In this document: in pieces, positions 43,931 to 52,337 of the stretch
Numbering within the stretch: position 1 is the stretch's first letter
Layout of the letters: each line of letters starts with the position of its first letter
Assembly: GCA_023269615.1 (NCBI GenBank)
Contig: JAHFSY010000005.1
Coordinates: 62,001-126,000 of the forward strand
From: Verrucomicrobiota bacterium
GTDB taxonomy: Bacteria > Verrucomicrobiota > Verrucomicrobiia > JABWAM01
Direction of reading: 5' to 3'
Length of the DNA: 64,000 nt
Position numbers and translations under genes: made by a program
Notes under the pieces: model-generated
What the model was told of the DNA's origin: nothing
Seen by the model: the letters and a program-made list of their open reading frames with translations, nothing else
Databases searched by the model: none

Positions 43931-44848
43931 ATGCGCGAAATCTGGCATCACTTCATCGAGATATTCTTGGGCATCTGGCAATATCCGATTTTCGCAATCG
44001 ACGAGAGACGCATGTTCACGCTGGCCACCCTGACCTGGCTGCTCTTCCTGCTGGTCATGGTCCTGATGGCGGGACGGTACTTTCGCCATTGGATCGTATC
44101 CAGGTTTCTTCGTCGCACCAACCTCCAGCCCTCGCTGCAATACTCCATTGCCAAGATCACCCACTACGCGTTTGTTGCCGTTGGATTCCTCATCGCCCTT
44201 CAGATCGTCGGCATCAACCTGAGCTCGCTCGCCGTGGTGGTTGGAGCCATCGGAATCGGCGTGGGCTTCGGCCTGCAGACCATCGTGAATAATTTTGTAT
44301 CGGGCATCATCCTCCTGCTCGAGCGCCCGGTGAACGTGGGCGACCGCATCGAGGTCGCCGGCGTTGCGGGGCGCGTCATTCGCATTGGCTCGCGCAGCAC
44401 CACGGTGCAGACCAATGACAACATCTCCATCATCGTCCCCAATGCCGACCTGATTTCCCATTCGGTGACGAATTGGAGCCTTGGCGATCCGAGCGTACGC
44501 GTCCGGGTTCCGTTCAGCGTGGCCTACGGCACGGACCTTGAGAAGCTGAAGAGGCTCATGATCGAGGTGGCGGGCGAACATCCCAAGGCCCTCAAGGACC
44601 CGCAACCCAATCTCTACTTCGATAGCTTTGGCGATTCGGCGCTCAAATTTGAGCTCGCTGTGTGGACGTCCGAGATGTCGTTCAACCCCCGCCGTTTCCG
44701 CAGCGACCTGAATTTCGCCATCGAAAAGAAGCTGCGCGAAAATCACATCGAAATCCCATTCCATCAGCTCGACCTCCACCTGCGATCTGGGGAGTTGCGC
44801 TTGAAACAGGATTCGGTTCAAATTGCGCGCGAATCCAAGGTGTCCTGA
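43931..44848 (+). CDS. Mechanosensitive ion channel of the MscS family
   Basis: The 305-residue protein has membrane helices at about 28-47 and 75-95. The pore helix region contains LAVVVGAIGIGVGFGLQTIVNNFVSGI, rich in Gly and Ala as in MscS TM3. The beta domain begins ERPVNVGDRIEV and VIRIGSRSTTVQTNDN, with the VPNADLIS signature. The channel would open under membrane tension to release solutes. The stop is followed after eight bases by btuF, so the two may share a transcript, although function links them poorly. No cobalamin riboswitch was seen upstream. Confidence 0.92.
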   Translation: MREIWHHFIEIFLGIWQYPIFAIDERRMFTLATLTWLLFLLVMVLMAGRYFRHWIVSRFLRRTNLQPSLQYSIAKITHYAFVAVGFLIALQIVGINLSSLAVVVGAIGIGVGFGLQTIVNNFVSGIILLLERPVNVGDRIEVAGVAGRVIRIGSRSTTVQTNDNISIIVPNADLISHSVTNWSLGDPSVRVRVPFSVAYGTDLEKLKRLMIEVAGEHPKALKDPQPNLYFDSFGDSALKFELAVWTSEMSFNPRRFRSDLNFAIEKKLRENHIEIPFHQLDLHLRSGELRLKQDSVQIARESKVS

Positions 44849-44856
44849 GAATTCGC

Positions 44857-45750
44857 ATGAGCCAACCCCGTCCATCTGTTGCCACGTGGGCTCTGTGCCT
44901 TGCGCTTGGGTTTGCGTTGACGTTGCCAGCCGCCGAGGAGCCCGTTCCCAGCCGCATCGTCAGCCTCTCGCCGAACATCACTGAGATCCTTTTCGCGATT
45001 GGAGTGACCAACAGCGTCGTGGGTGTCTCCGATTATTGCGAACTGCCGCAGGGACTCGACATCCCCCGCTGCGGCGGAGTTCTCAACCCGAGCCTCGAGC
45101 GAATCCTGGCGCTTCAACCAACCAACATCCTCATGCTCGGGCGCATGGACAAAGTGCACAGTTTCGCCGACCAGAACAAGCTCCAGGCCACGTCCATCAT
45201 GATTGACAGCACGCACGAGCTGTACAAGGAGATCCAGCACATTGGCAACCTCGTGGGCATCCAGCGAAACGCCTGGCACCTCGTCCAGCGTCTTGAGGGG
45301 GACAAGCAGATTTTTTCCAAAAAGCACGAGCGCGCCGCAAAATATCGGGCGCTTGTGCTGGTCGGGCGCGAGGCGGGAAGCACCCGCAAAATGATGGCCG
45401 TGGGAGGGCCGTCGTTTATCAGCGAAATGCTGACCCTGGCGCACGGCGAAAACATATTTGGCGACCAGGCGAAACCCTACTTCGAGGCTTCGCTGGAATC
45501 CATCGTGGCGCTGCAACCCGAGGTCATCTTTGAAATCCGCGATGGCGAGAAACTTGGTGCCGGGGAGATGCAGAAACTCAAGGACGACTGGAAGGAACAG
45601 TCAACCATCCCTGCGGTGAAATATGGACGGATCGTGGTGGCGACCAACGATTTTCTCAGCATCCCAGGTCCCCGCATGTTGAACATCGCGGAATACTTTG
45701 CCGACGAATTGCAGAAGCTGGACGCGGGAGCCGCGGAAAGGAAACCGTGA
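44857..45750 (+). CDS. Cobalamin/metal-chelate ABC transporter substrate-binding protein (BtuF-like)
   Basis: The 297-residue protein begins with a signal peptide (WALCLALGFALTLPAAEE) and then PSRIVSLSPNITEILFAIG, the conserved start of BtuF/FhuD-type binding proteins. Later phrases such as YCELPQGLDIPRCGG and LQPTNILMLG match the cobalamin group. It should capture vitamin B12 or a related chelate outside the inner membrane. The stop overlaps the GTG start of the ATPase-permease gene (GTGA). A B12-dependent radical SAM enzyme is encoded at 24633, which would need the cofactor. Confidence 0.85.
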   Translation: MSQPRPSVATWALCLALGFALTLPAAEEPVPSRIVSLSPNITEILFAIGVTNSVVGVSDYCELPQGLDIPRCGGVLNPSLERILALQPTNILMLGRMDKVHSFADQNKLQATSIMIDSTHELYKEIQHIGNLVGIQRNAWHLVQRLEGDKQIFSKKHERAAKYRALVLVGREAGSTRKMMAVGGPSFISEMLTLAHGENIFGDQAKPYFEASLESIVALQPEVIFEIRDGEKLGAGEMQKLKDDWKEQSTIPAVKYGRIVVATNDFLSIPGPRMLNIAEYFADELQKLDAGAAERKP

Positions 45751-47627
45751 ACGGCACGCTTTCCGCCAGCAAACTCAAATTCTCCTACAACGGCGGTTTT
45801 TCCCTTCAGGTGGAATCGCTCGACCTGCGCCCCGGTGAAATCCACGCGCTCATCGGTCCGAACGGTTGCGGCAAGAGCACGCTGCTCCGGCTCATGCTTG
45901 GGATGATCAAGCCCGCCTCCGGCAACGTCCGCCTGGACGATGTGGAGATCCTTTCGCTTCCCGTGCAGGAAGTGGCCCGTCGCGCGGCGTTTCTGCCACA
46001 GCAAACCACGCCCGTCTTCGCGGCGCGCGCCCGCGATGTCGTGCTGCTGGGACGTCATCCATGGAACCGCGGCCTCGGCCTTCCAGGCGAAGAGGACCGG
46101 CTCATCGCCTGCGAAGCGATGCAGCGCATGCGGGTGGACGCGTTGCAGGACCGCTTTCTCGACACGCTTTCTGGCGGCGAACGCCAGCGCGTGATGCTGG
46201 CTTCGATCCTCGCCCAGCAGCCGCGGGTGATCCTGCTCGACGAGCCGACAAGCTCCCTCGACATCCATCACCAGGTGGAAGTCTTTCAGCTGCTCCGCGA
46301 GGAGGCGAAACGCGGCGTGGGGATTCTGGTGGTGACACACGACCTTACGCTTGCGGGGCACTTTGCCGACCGCATCACGCTCATGAATGCCGGCCGCATC
46401 GTGTGCACGGGGAAAGCGGCGGAAGTGCTGCGCGAGGAAACATTGCGCCCGGTGTACGGCGTCAATGTCCGCGTGGTCACGAGTCCGGCGGATGGAATGG
46501 TGAGCGTCATTCCAAGCGTAGATCGAGGTAGGGACGGACCGCCGGGCCGTCCGTTGCGCAACGGCGCGCCCGGCGGTCGCGCCCTACCACCTGCAGAGAA
46601 GAATTCAATGAGCTCGTGGAAGAGTTACGCGCTTACGATTGCTTTGTTCGCGGCGGCTGGCGTGGTGGCGGTCATGCTCTCACCGCATTTTGGGGCGGAG
46701 AAAATAAATTTCATGCAGGGTGTTCGGGAGATGTTTTCAATTCCGCGTGGCGAGTGGGGCGTTTCAGCGGGCATTCTCGCGCTGCGGCTGCCGCGCGTGG
46801 TGCTGGGATTGCTGGCGGGCATCGCGCTGGGTGGGGCGGGCGCGGCCTTCCAATCCGCGCTGCGCAATCCGCTGGCAGAGCCCTACACGCTTGGCATTGC
46901 AAGCGCTTCCTCCCTCGGCGCGGTGATCGCGCTGAGTTGCCCCGCGATTTCATTTTCCATCGGCTTCATGAACGGCACGCAGGTGTGGGCGATGGGGTTG
47001 GCGCTGTGCGGCGTGCTCTTCCTGCAAATCGCCTGTCGCCGAGGCTGGGGACACAGCCTGACCGGGCTGCTGCTCACCGGCTTCACGATGGGACTTGTCA
47101 GTGCCGCGCTCATCATGCTCGTGCGCTTTCTCGCCAACCCGCTCACGGCGCGGGCGATGGACCAGTGGATGGTGGGTGGATTGGAGGTGAGCGGCTGGCG
47201 CGACGTGACGCCCTGCCTGCCGTTCTGGTTGATCGGCGTCGTCCTGGTGCTCATCCACGCGCGCGAATTGAACCAGGTGGAAATGGGCGAAGAGATGGCG
47301 CGTGGACGCGGCGTGGATGCCGAGAAAGTCCGGCGCCGTGTTCTCGTGGGCGGCTCGCTGGCCACCGCCGCGGTGGTTGCCGTCACGGGCCCGATTGGTT
47401 TCGTGGGATTGCTCGTGCCGCACATGGTGCGACGGATCGTCGGCACCGACGAGCGCCTGGTCGTCCCGTGTTCCATGCTGGCCGGGGCCGCGGTCCTGGT
47501 GCTGGCCGATGCCGCAGCGCGAAGCATCACTTTGAGCGGGCGAGGCGCGGAACTGCCTGTGGGAATTCTCACGAGCCTGATCGGCGGACCTGTTTTTTTA
47601 TTCCTGTTGCTCCGAAGAAAATCGTGA
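45747..47627 (+). CDS. Fused ABC transporter ATPase-permease (BtuD-BtuC-like)
   Basis: One open frame of 626 codons joins two proteins. Residues 1-255 are an ATPase with Walker A GPNGCGKST (37-45), signature LSGGERQ (141-147), Walker B VILLDEP (161-167) and the switch His in THDL. Residues from about 288 form a BtuC/FecCD permease with LRLPRVVLGLLAGIALGGAG and GPIGFVGLLVPHMVR. In this family these are normally separate polypeptides. The linker (about 259-287) is encoded by the REPIN-like repeat A3 at 46528-46587. An ATG at 46608 could start the permease separately, so either a real fusion or internal initiation is possible. The gene begins with GTG, overlapping btuF. Confidence 0.88.
   Translation: MNGTLSASKLKFSYNGGFSLQVESLDLRPGEIHALIGPNGCGKSTLLRLMLGMIKPASGNVRLDDVEILSLPVQEVARRAAFLPQQTTPVFAARARDVVLLGRHPWNRGLGLPGEEDRLIACEAMQRMRVDALQDRFLDTLSGGERQRVMLASILAQQPRVILLDEPTSSLDIHHQVEVFQLLREEAKRGVGILVVTHDLTLAGHFADRITLMNAGRIVCTGKAAEVLREETLRPVYGVNVRVVTSPADGMVSVIPSVDRGRDGPPGRPLRNGAPGGRALPPAEKNSMSSWKSYALTIALFAAAGVVAVMLSPHFGAEKINFMQGVREMFSIPRGEWGVSAGILALRLPRVVLGLLAGIALGGAGAAFQSALRNPLAEPYTLGIASASSLGAVIALSCPAISFSIGFMNGTQVWAMGLALCGVLFLQIACRRGWGHSLTGLLLTGFTMGLVSAALIMLVRFLANPLTARAMDQWMVGGLEVSGWRDVTPCLPFWLIGVVLVLIHARELNQVEMGEEMARGRGVDAEKVRRRVLVGGSLATAAVVAVTGPIGFVGLLVPHMVRRIVGTDERLVVPCSMLAGAAVLVLADAAARSITLSGRGAELPVGILTSLIGGPVFLFLLLRRKS
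46528..46587. repeat. REPIN-like element A3, inside the btuDC reading frame
   Basis: Two inverted REP units, each GTAG plus a 21-base palindrome of the GGxCGxxCCGCCGG pattern, lie at 46528-46552 and 46563-46587. They flank a 10-base spacer GTTGCGCAAC. The 60-base element is translated as part of the ATPase-permease linker. Its reverse complement is 59/60 identical to A4 at 50991. Confidence 0.92.
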
Positions 47628-47669
47628 TGATGACCGCAGACAAAATCAAGAAAGCGAAGATCCCGACAG

Positions 47670-48914
47670 TTAGCGTGAAACCATCGGCTGATGCGGTTTG
47701 CCGGCGGCTTCGTTGGATTGGCGGGCCAGCGATTCGAGCGTTTCAAAGAAATTTGGGAAGGTTTTTTCCACGCACGATGGATTTTCAATCGTGATCCAGG
47801 GTTTTCCATTTCCCATCGCGTCCATGCTTGCCAGAACGGCGAAGCTCATGGCGATGCGGTGGTCGTTGTAGGTGTGGATCGTCGCCGGTTGAAAACGGGA
47901 TGCGGGCTCCAGGATCAAGCCTTCGGGCTCCTCTTTCACCGGAACACCGCATTTCGTCAGTTCCACGGCCAACGCCGAAATGCGGTCACATTCCTGCTCG
48001 CGCAGGTTGGCGGCTTCGATGAGGTGGAATGATTGTTTCATGGCTGCCGCTGCAATGACCAGCGTGAGCACGGAATCTCCAAGGTCGCTTCGTCGCGAAA
48101 CCCGCTTTGGAAACGGCGTCCAGAATTTGTCCGCTGACATTCTGTGGTCAATCTGCAGCGAGGGCTGGGCGAATCGCGCTCCCAGATCCAGCCGTCCGCC
48201 TGGGTGCAGGCGCTGCAGTGCCACGAAATAACTTGCGCTCGACGCGTCGGGCTCGATCTCGCGCGTCGCCGCTGGCTTTGACCATTCCTCCATCAGGCGC
48301 CGTGTCATGTCCACGTAGGGTGATGACGGGGAATCCACGCGGATGTTGGCGGTGCGGCTGATCAGGATCATCGCCGAGGCGAACTGGCTGGAGTCAATAC
48401 TGGGAACGGCAACGCTTCCCTCCCGGATCGGGCCGGAGATGGTGGCGGGGAGGCGGCCGTTGGAATCCTCAACCTTTGCGCCCAGTGCGCGAATCGCGTC
48501 GAACACCTCTTTCATGGGGCGCTCATGCATGCGCGGCGTTCCGTGCAAATGATAGCGGCCGGTTCCAAGCGCACAAACGGCCGCGAGAAAGCGGGCCGCC
48601 GTTCCCGCCGTTCCCACAAAAAGATCAGCCTCGCGGGCTGGAACTCTTCCGCCCTGGCCCTGAACGGTGATCGTGCGGTTGCTGGAATTGGTGGCGTCAT
48701 CCGTCACCTCGATGGTGAACCCGAGCCGTTTCAGGCATTCAACCATGAGCCGCGTGTCTTCCGACCAAAGAGCTCCCCGCAACAGGGTGGGGCCATTACC
48801 CAGCGCCGCAAGCACCAGCTCCCGATTGGTGAGGCTCTTGGAGCCGGGCACGGAAATGGTGGCGCAGACCGGCACGGTCAGCGGGCGAATTTGAATGACG
48901 TCAGGCAAAGCCAT
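47670..48914 (-). CDS. aroA: 3-phosphoshikimate 1-carboxyvinyltransferase (EPSP synthase)
   Basis: The 414-residue protein matches EPSP synthase: ISVPGSKSLTNRELVLAAL near the start, FVGTAGTAARFLAA, SSQFASAMIL, SDLGDSVLTLV, REQECDRISALA and YNDHRIAMSFA. It joins shikimate-3-phosphate and phosphoenolpyruvate in the aromatic pathway. It lies directly downstream of tyrA on the same strand with five bases between, so the two form a chorismate-tyrosine operon. The C-terminal tail (about 20 residues) is extra. Confidence 0.96.
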   Translation of the reverse strand: MALPDVIQIRPLTVPVCATISVPGSKSLTNRELVLAALGNGPTLLRGALWSEDTRLMVECLKRLGFTIEVTDDATNSSNRTITVQGQGGRVPAREADLFVGTAGTAARFLAAVCALGTGRYHLHGTPRMHERPMKEVFDAIRALGAKVEDSNGRLPATISGPIREGSVAVPSIDSSQFASAMILISRTANIRVDSPSSPYVDMTRRLMEEWSKPAATREIEPDASSASYFVALQRLHPGGRLDLGARFAQPSLQIDHRMSADKFWTPFPKRVSRRSDLGDSVLTLVIAAAAMKQSFHLIEAANLREQECDRISALAVELTKCGVPVKEEPEGLILEPASRFQPATIHTYNDHRIAMSFAVLASMDAMGNGKPWITIENPSCVEKTFPNFFETLESLARQSNEAAGKPHQPMVSR

Positions 48915-48919
48915 CGTCG

Positions 48920-49792
48920 CTAAAACCGGTGCTGGATTTCCTCGCGCTGCTGACGGGCGCGGCGCAGGTAGGCGCGAAGTTCGACATCGGAGGCGTTGGC
49001 CACGTGACGGCGGATGGTTTCGAGTTCCTCAATCAAGCGGTCCACGCTGCGGCGCAATTCCTCGCGGTTGCTCATCGCGATCCCGCTCCACATTTCCGCA
49101 GGCCCGCCGGCGATCCGTGTCATGTCGCGAAACCCGTTGCCGATGAAGTCAAACGCCTTGTCTTTGCGCCCGTGCACCACGTTCACCAGGGCGGCAGCCA
49201 CCATGTGGGGAAGGTGGCTGATGTAGGCCACGATTTCATCATGCTCGGCAGGTGACGTGGTCCGCAGCCGGCAACCGAGGCTTTCCCAGAAATTCGCCAG
49301 CTTTTTCAAGGGGGCCGTTCGAGCGCGGGGCGGGGGAGTCAGAATGCAAACTGCCCCCTCAAACAGGTTGGCCTGCGCCGCAGCCAGCCCATCCCGCTCG
49401 GAACCAGCCATCGGATGACTGCCTATGTATGTAGTTCTTCCAGATAGAAGTGAGGATAGGTGTTTGACGATATCGTACTTGGTACTCCCTATGTCCGTGA
49501 CAATGGACTCTCGGAGCAATTTCTGGCGGAATTCCCGCGCCAGTTGGGCCATGGTTTCGACGGGGGTGCAAAGAATGACGAGGTCGGAGCCCCGAACGGC
49601 GTCGGCGGGGGTATCGGCGGCGAAATCGGCTGCTCCGCGCTTGACGGCTGCGCGCGCGGACTCGATGCGGCGTCCCCAAACGACCACTTTGTCCGCGAGT
49701 TTGCGTTTTTTGACCGCAAGACCGATGGAGCCGCCGAGAAGCCCCGGTCCGAGGATTGTCAGCTGTCGGATGCGCTGGGATTTGGAAGTCAT
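48920..49792 (-). CDS. tyrA: Prephenate/arogenate dehydrogenase
   Basis: The 290-residue protein starts with ILGPGLLGGSIGLAVKKR, an NAD(P)-binding fold. IVTDIGSTKYDIV follows, then GSHPMAGSERDG with the conserved substrate-binding His-Pro-Met-Ala-Gly, and later SPAEHDEIVAYISHLPH. It oxidises prephenate (or arogenate) towards tyrosine. It precedes aroA in an operon. The start overlaps neither neighbour; a divergent polyprenyl synthase begins 91 bases away. Confidence 0.95.
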   Translation of the reverse strand: MTSKSQRIRQLTILGPGLLGGSIGLAVKKRKLADKVVVWGRRIESARAAVKRGAADFAADTPADAVRGSDLVILCTPVETMAQLAREFRQKLLRESIVTDIGSTKYDIVKHLSSLLSGRTTYIGSHPMAGSERDGLAAAQANLFEGAVCILTPPPRARTAPLKKLANFWESLGCRLRTTSPAEHDEIVAYISHLPHMVAAALVNVVHGRKDKAFDFIGNGFRDMTRIAGGPAEMWSGIAMSNREELRRSVDRLIEELETIRRHVANASDVELRAYLRRARQQREEIQHRF

Positions 49793-49807
49793 GTCGGATC
49801 AGGCTAA

Positions 49808-49836
49808 TTCCGCAATCCGAATTCCGCAATCCGAAA
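49808..49836. repeat. Short tandem CCGCAATCCGAATT repeat
   Basis: Two to three copies of a CCGCAATCCGAAT unit lie in the divergent gap between tyrA and the second polyprenyl synthase. The unit is complementary to the GGATTGCGG repeats at 40402 and similar to units in the mnmG insertion. Confidence 0.65.
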
Positions 49837-49883
49837 TAAAAATGGGGCTGGACAGGCAGATTTTTCAGGCGATATTTGATCTT

Positions 49884-50936
49884 ATGAGCACCGGCGTCAG
49901 CAATCCCGCGCCATCCCCCAAAGCCGCAACAACAACGGCTACGCCCACCGATATTCTCGCCCGCCTGGCACCGGTCATGGCGCAACTCGAAACGGTGCTC
50001 GAGCGCCAATGCAACGCCTTCGAGCCCGGGGTCGCCGCCTGTGTGCGCTACGTGGCTGGCAACCAAGGCAAGCGTCTCCGCCCTGCGCTCACCCTTTTCA
50101 GCGCCAGCGCGCAAAGCGGATCGGATGCGGACACCGCAACCGAGGATATCCTCAAGGCCTGTGCCATCGTGGAAATGGTGCATATCGCCACGTTGGTGCA
50201 TGACGACATCATGGATGGCGCGGAGCTGCGCCGCAACCGACTGACCGCCGGCTCAAAATGGGGCCACGAAATTTCCGTCCTGCTGGGTGATTCACTTTTC
50301 GCACACGCGCTCGTGCTCGCGGCCTCGTATCCCACTCCGTTCGTCTGCCGACGCGTTGCCGAGGCAACGAAGATCGTCTGCTCGGGAGAAATTCTGCAGA
50401 CGCAGCGCCGCTTTGATCTCAAGCTCAACGAAGCCGACTACATACGCATGATCGAGATGAAGACAGGAGCGCTTTTCGCCGTCGCGTGCGAACTCGGCGC
50501 GCACCTTGCAGGGGCGGACGATGCGCAACGCAAACCATTTTATGAATTCGGGCGTCTCCTCGGAATTGCGTACCAGATCTACGATGACTGCCTTGACCTG
50601 GTGGGTGCGGAAAAAGACATTGGCAAGTCGCTCGGCACCGACTTGCAAAAAGGCAAGCTGACGCTTCCCGTGATCCGCCTCATGCAGCAGGCGAAGGAGA
50701 GCGAAATGCACCTGATCAGCTCCATTCTGCTCAACGAGCATGCCAACAGCCGGGCGATGCTGATGGATTTCATCCAGAGACATGGCACGCTGAAACAGGC
50801 GGCGAATCAGGCGAACGAGTTCGTGAGGCAGGCCGCCGCGCAGTTGGAGTCCATGCCGAAAAACGAAGGAAGCCGCGCGCTGGAGGGATTGACCATTTTT
50901 CTGAATGCGGAGTTGCAGCGTCTTGGCGGAGGTTGA
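49884..50936 (+). CDS. Trans-polyprenyl diphosphate synthase (octaprenyl-type)
   Basis: The 350-residue protein has both aspartate-rich motifs intact: HDDIMD (106-111) and YDDCLD (233-238). It also has GKRLRPALT and LGDSLFAHAL. The long acidic body and the canonical second motif resemble synthases that make the side chain of menaquinone or ubiquinone. Starts at 49884 and 49842 are both possible; the frame runs open to 49425 through tyrA. It contrasts with the altered-motif synthase at 6404. It is followed by a REPIN-like repeat and lysC. Confidence 0.9.
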   Translation: MSTGVSNPAPSPKAATTTATPTDILARLAPVMAQLETVLERQCNAFEPGVAACVRYVAGNQGKRLRPALTLFSASAQSGSDADTATEDILKACAIVEMVHIATLVHDDIMDGAELRRNRLTAGSKWGHEISVLLGDSLFAHALVLAASYPTPFVCRRVAEATKIVCSGEILQTQRRFDLKLNEADYIRMIEMKTGALFAVACELGAHLAGADDAQRKPFYEFGRLLGIAYQIYDDCLDLVGAEKDIGKSLGTDLQKGKLTLPVIRLMQQAKESEMHLISSILLNEHANSRAMLMDFIQRHGTLKQAANQANEFVRQAAAQLESMPKNEGSRALEGLTIFLNAELQRLGGG

Positions 50937-50990
50937 AAAACGCGAATGCGGATTTAGAGCATGTCCGGAAAGTAAGTTGTATTGCTGGTG

Positions 50991-51050
50991 GTAGGGCGCG
51001 ACCGCCGGGCGCGCCGTTGCGCAGCGGACGGCCCGGCGGTCCGTCCCTAC
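50991..51050. repeat. REPIN-like element A4
   Basis: GTAG plus a 21-base palindrome (50991-51015), spacer GTTGCGCAGC and an inverted unit ending in CTAC (51026-51050) form a 60-base element. It matches the reverse complement of A3 at 46528 in 59 of 60 positions. It lies between the polyprenyl synthase and lysC. Confidence 0.92.
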
Positions 51051-51118
51051 CTCGATGTGTTCTTGAATGAAGGATTGCCTGAATTGCCCCTTTTCAGCAT
51101 ACAATGCCCGTTTCATCC

Positions 51119-52330
51119 ATGAGCCTGATTGTGCAAAAATATGGCGGTACTTCGGTCGGAAATCCCGGGCGGATCAAGAATGTGGCCGCCCGCGTGAAGC
51201 GCTTTCGCGAGGAGGGCAACCAGGTCGTCGTGGTCGTCTCCGCCATGTCAGGTGTCACCGACGGGCTCATCAAGCTCGCCCGCGAAGTCCATGCCGCGCC
51301 GGATGACCGCGAGATGGACATGCTTCTTGCAACGGGCGAACAGACGACCATCGCCCTCACCGCCATGGCACTGCATGGGATGGGCGTGAAGGCCGTGTCG
51401 CTGACAGGTGCGCAGGCGGGGATTGTCACCGATGGGGTCCATACCAAGGCGAAGATTGCCAACATCACGCCGAAACGCATTCACGAATTGTTAAAAGAGG
51501 GGAACGTGGTGATTGTCGCCGGGTTTCAGGGTGCGGACGAGGCGGGTCACATCACCACGCTGGGACGTGGCGGATCGGACCTCACAGCCATCGCGCTGGC
51601 TGCAGCCATCAAGGCGGACCTGTGCGAGATTTACACGGACGTGGACGGAGTCTATACCGCCGATCCCCGCGTTGTGAAAGCGGCCCGCAAGCTGGAGGAG
51701 ATTTCCTATGACGAAATGCTCGAGCTCGCCAGCCTCGGCGCCAAGGTGATGCAAAGCCGGTCCGTGGAATTCGCAAAAAAATTCAAAGTCGTGTTTTCAG
51801 TCCGATCCAGCATGAACGATAACCCAGGAACCATTGTGAAAGAAGAAACCCGTAAGATGGAGGATGTGGTGATCCGCGGCGTGTCCGCGGACAAGAACCA
51901 GGCCAAGGTCACGATCACGCAGGTGCCCGACAAGCCGGGCGTTGCCGCGCGGATTTTCAAGGCCATTGCCGACGCGCACGTGAACGTGGACATGATCGTG
52001 CAAAACGTGTCGGCTTCCGGTCACACCGACATGACCTTCACCGTGGGCAAGGACGACCTGCCCAAGGCGCGCAAGGTCATCGAGGCGCTCGCGAAGGAAG
52101 TCGGCGCCACCGGCTTCGCATGCACGGAGGGAATCGCCAAGCTTTCCGTCGTTGGCATCGGCATGCGATCGCACACCGGCGTCGCAGCCGATTTGTTTGA
52201 GGCGCTTGCCGCAGAAAAGATCAACATCCAGATGATCTCGACGAGTGAAATCAAAATATCGGTCATCATCGACCTCGCCCACGCGGACCGGGCCGTGAAC
52301 GCCGTCCACAAAAAATTCGGGCTGGGCTGA
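51119..52330 (+). CDS. lysC: Aspartate kinase
   Basis: The 403-residue protein begins with LIVQKYGGTSVGNPGRI, the aspartokinase signature with the catalytic lysine. It continues with VVVVSAMSGVTD, ATGEQTT and GRGGSDLTAIALA, and two ACT domains lie at the C-terminus (about 260-403; TQVPDKPGVAARIF, VGIGMRSHTGVAADLF). It makes aspartyl phosphate for lysine, threonine and methionine, and the ACT domains bind lysine or threonine for feedback control. I chose the ATG at 51119; an ATG 15 bases upstream is also in frame. It converges with moeB. Confidence 0.96.
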   Translation: MSLIVQKYGGTSVGNPGRIKNVAARVKRFREEGNQVVVVVSAMSGVTDGLIKLAREVHAAPDDREMDMLLATGEQTTIALTAMALHGMGVKAVSLTGAQAGIVTDGVHTKAKIANITPKRIHELLKEGNVVIVAGFQGADEAGHITTLGRGGSDLTAIALAAAIKADLCEIYTDVDGVYTADPRVVKAARKLEEISYDEMLELASLGAKVMQSRSVEFAKKFKVVFSVRSSMNDNPGTIVKEETRKMEDVVIRGVSADKNQAKVTITQVPDKPGVAARIFKAIADAHVNVDMIVQNVSASGHTDMTFTVGKDDLPKARKVIEALAKEVGATGFACTEGIAKLSVVGIGMRSHTGVAADLFEALAAEKINIQMISTSEIKISVIIDLAHADRAVNAVHKKFGLG

Positions 52331-52337
52331 TCGGGGC

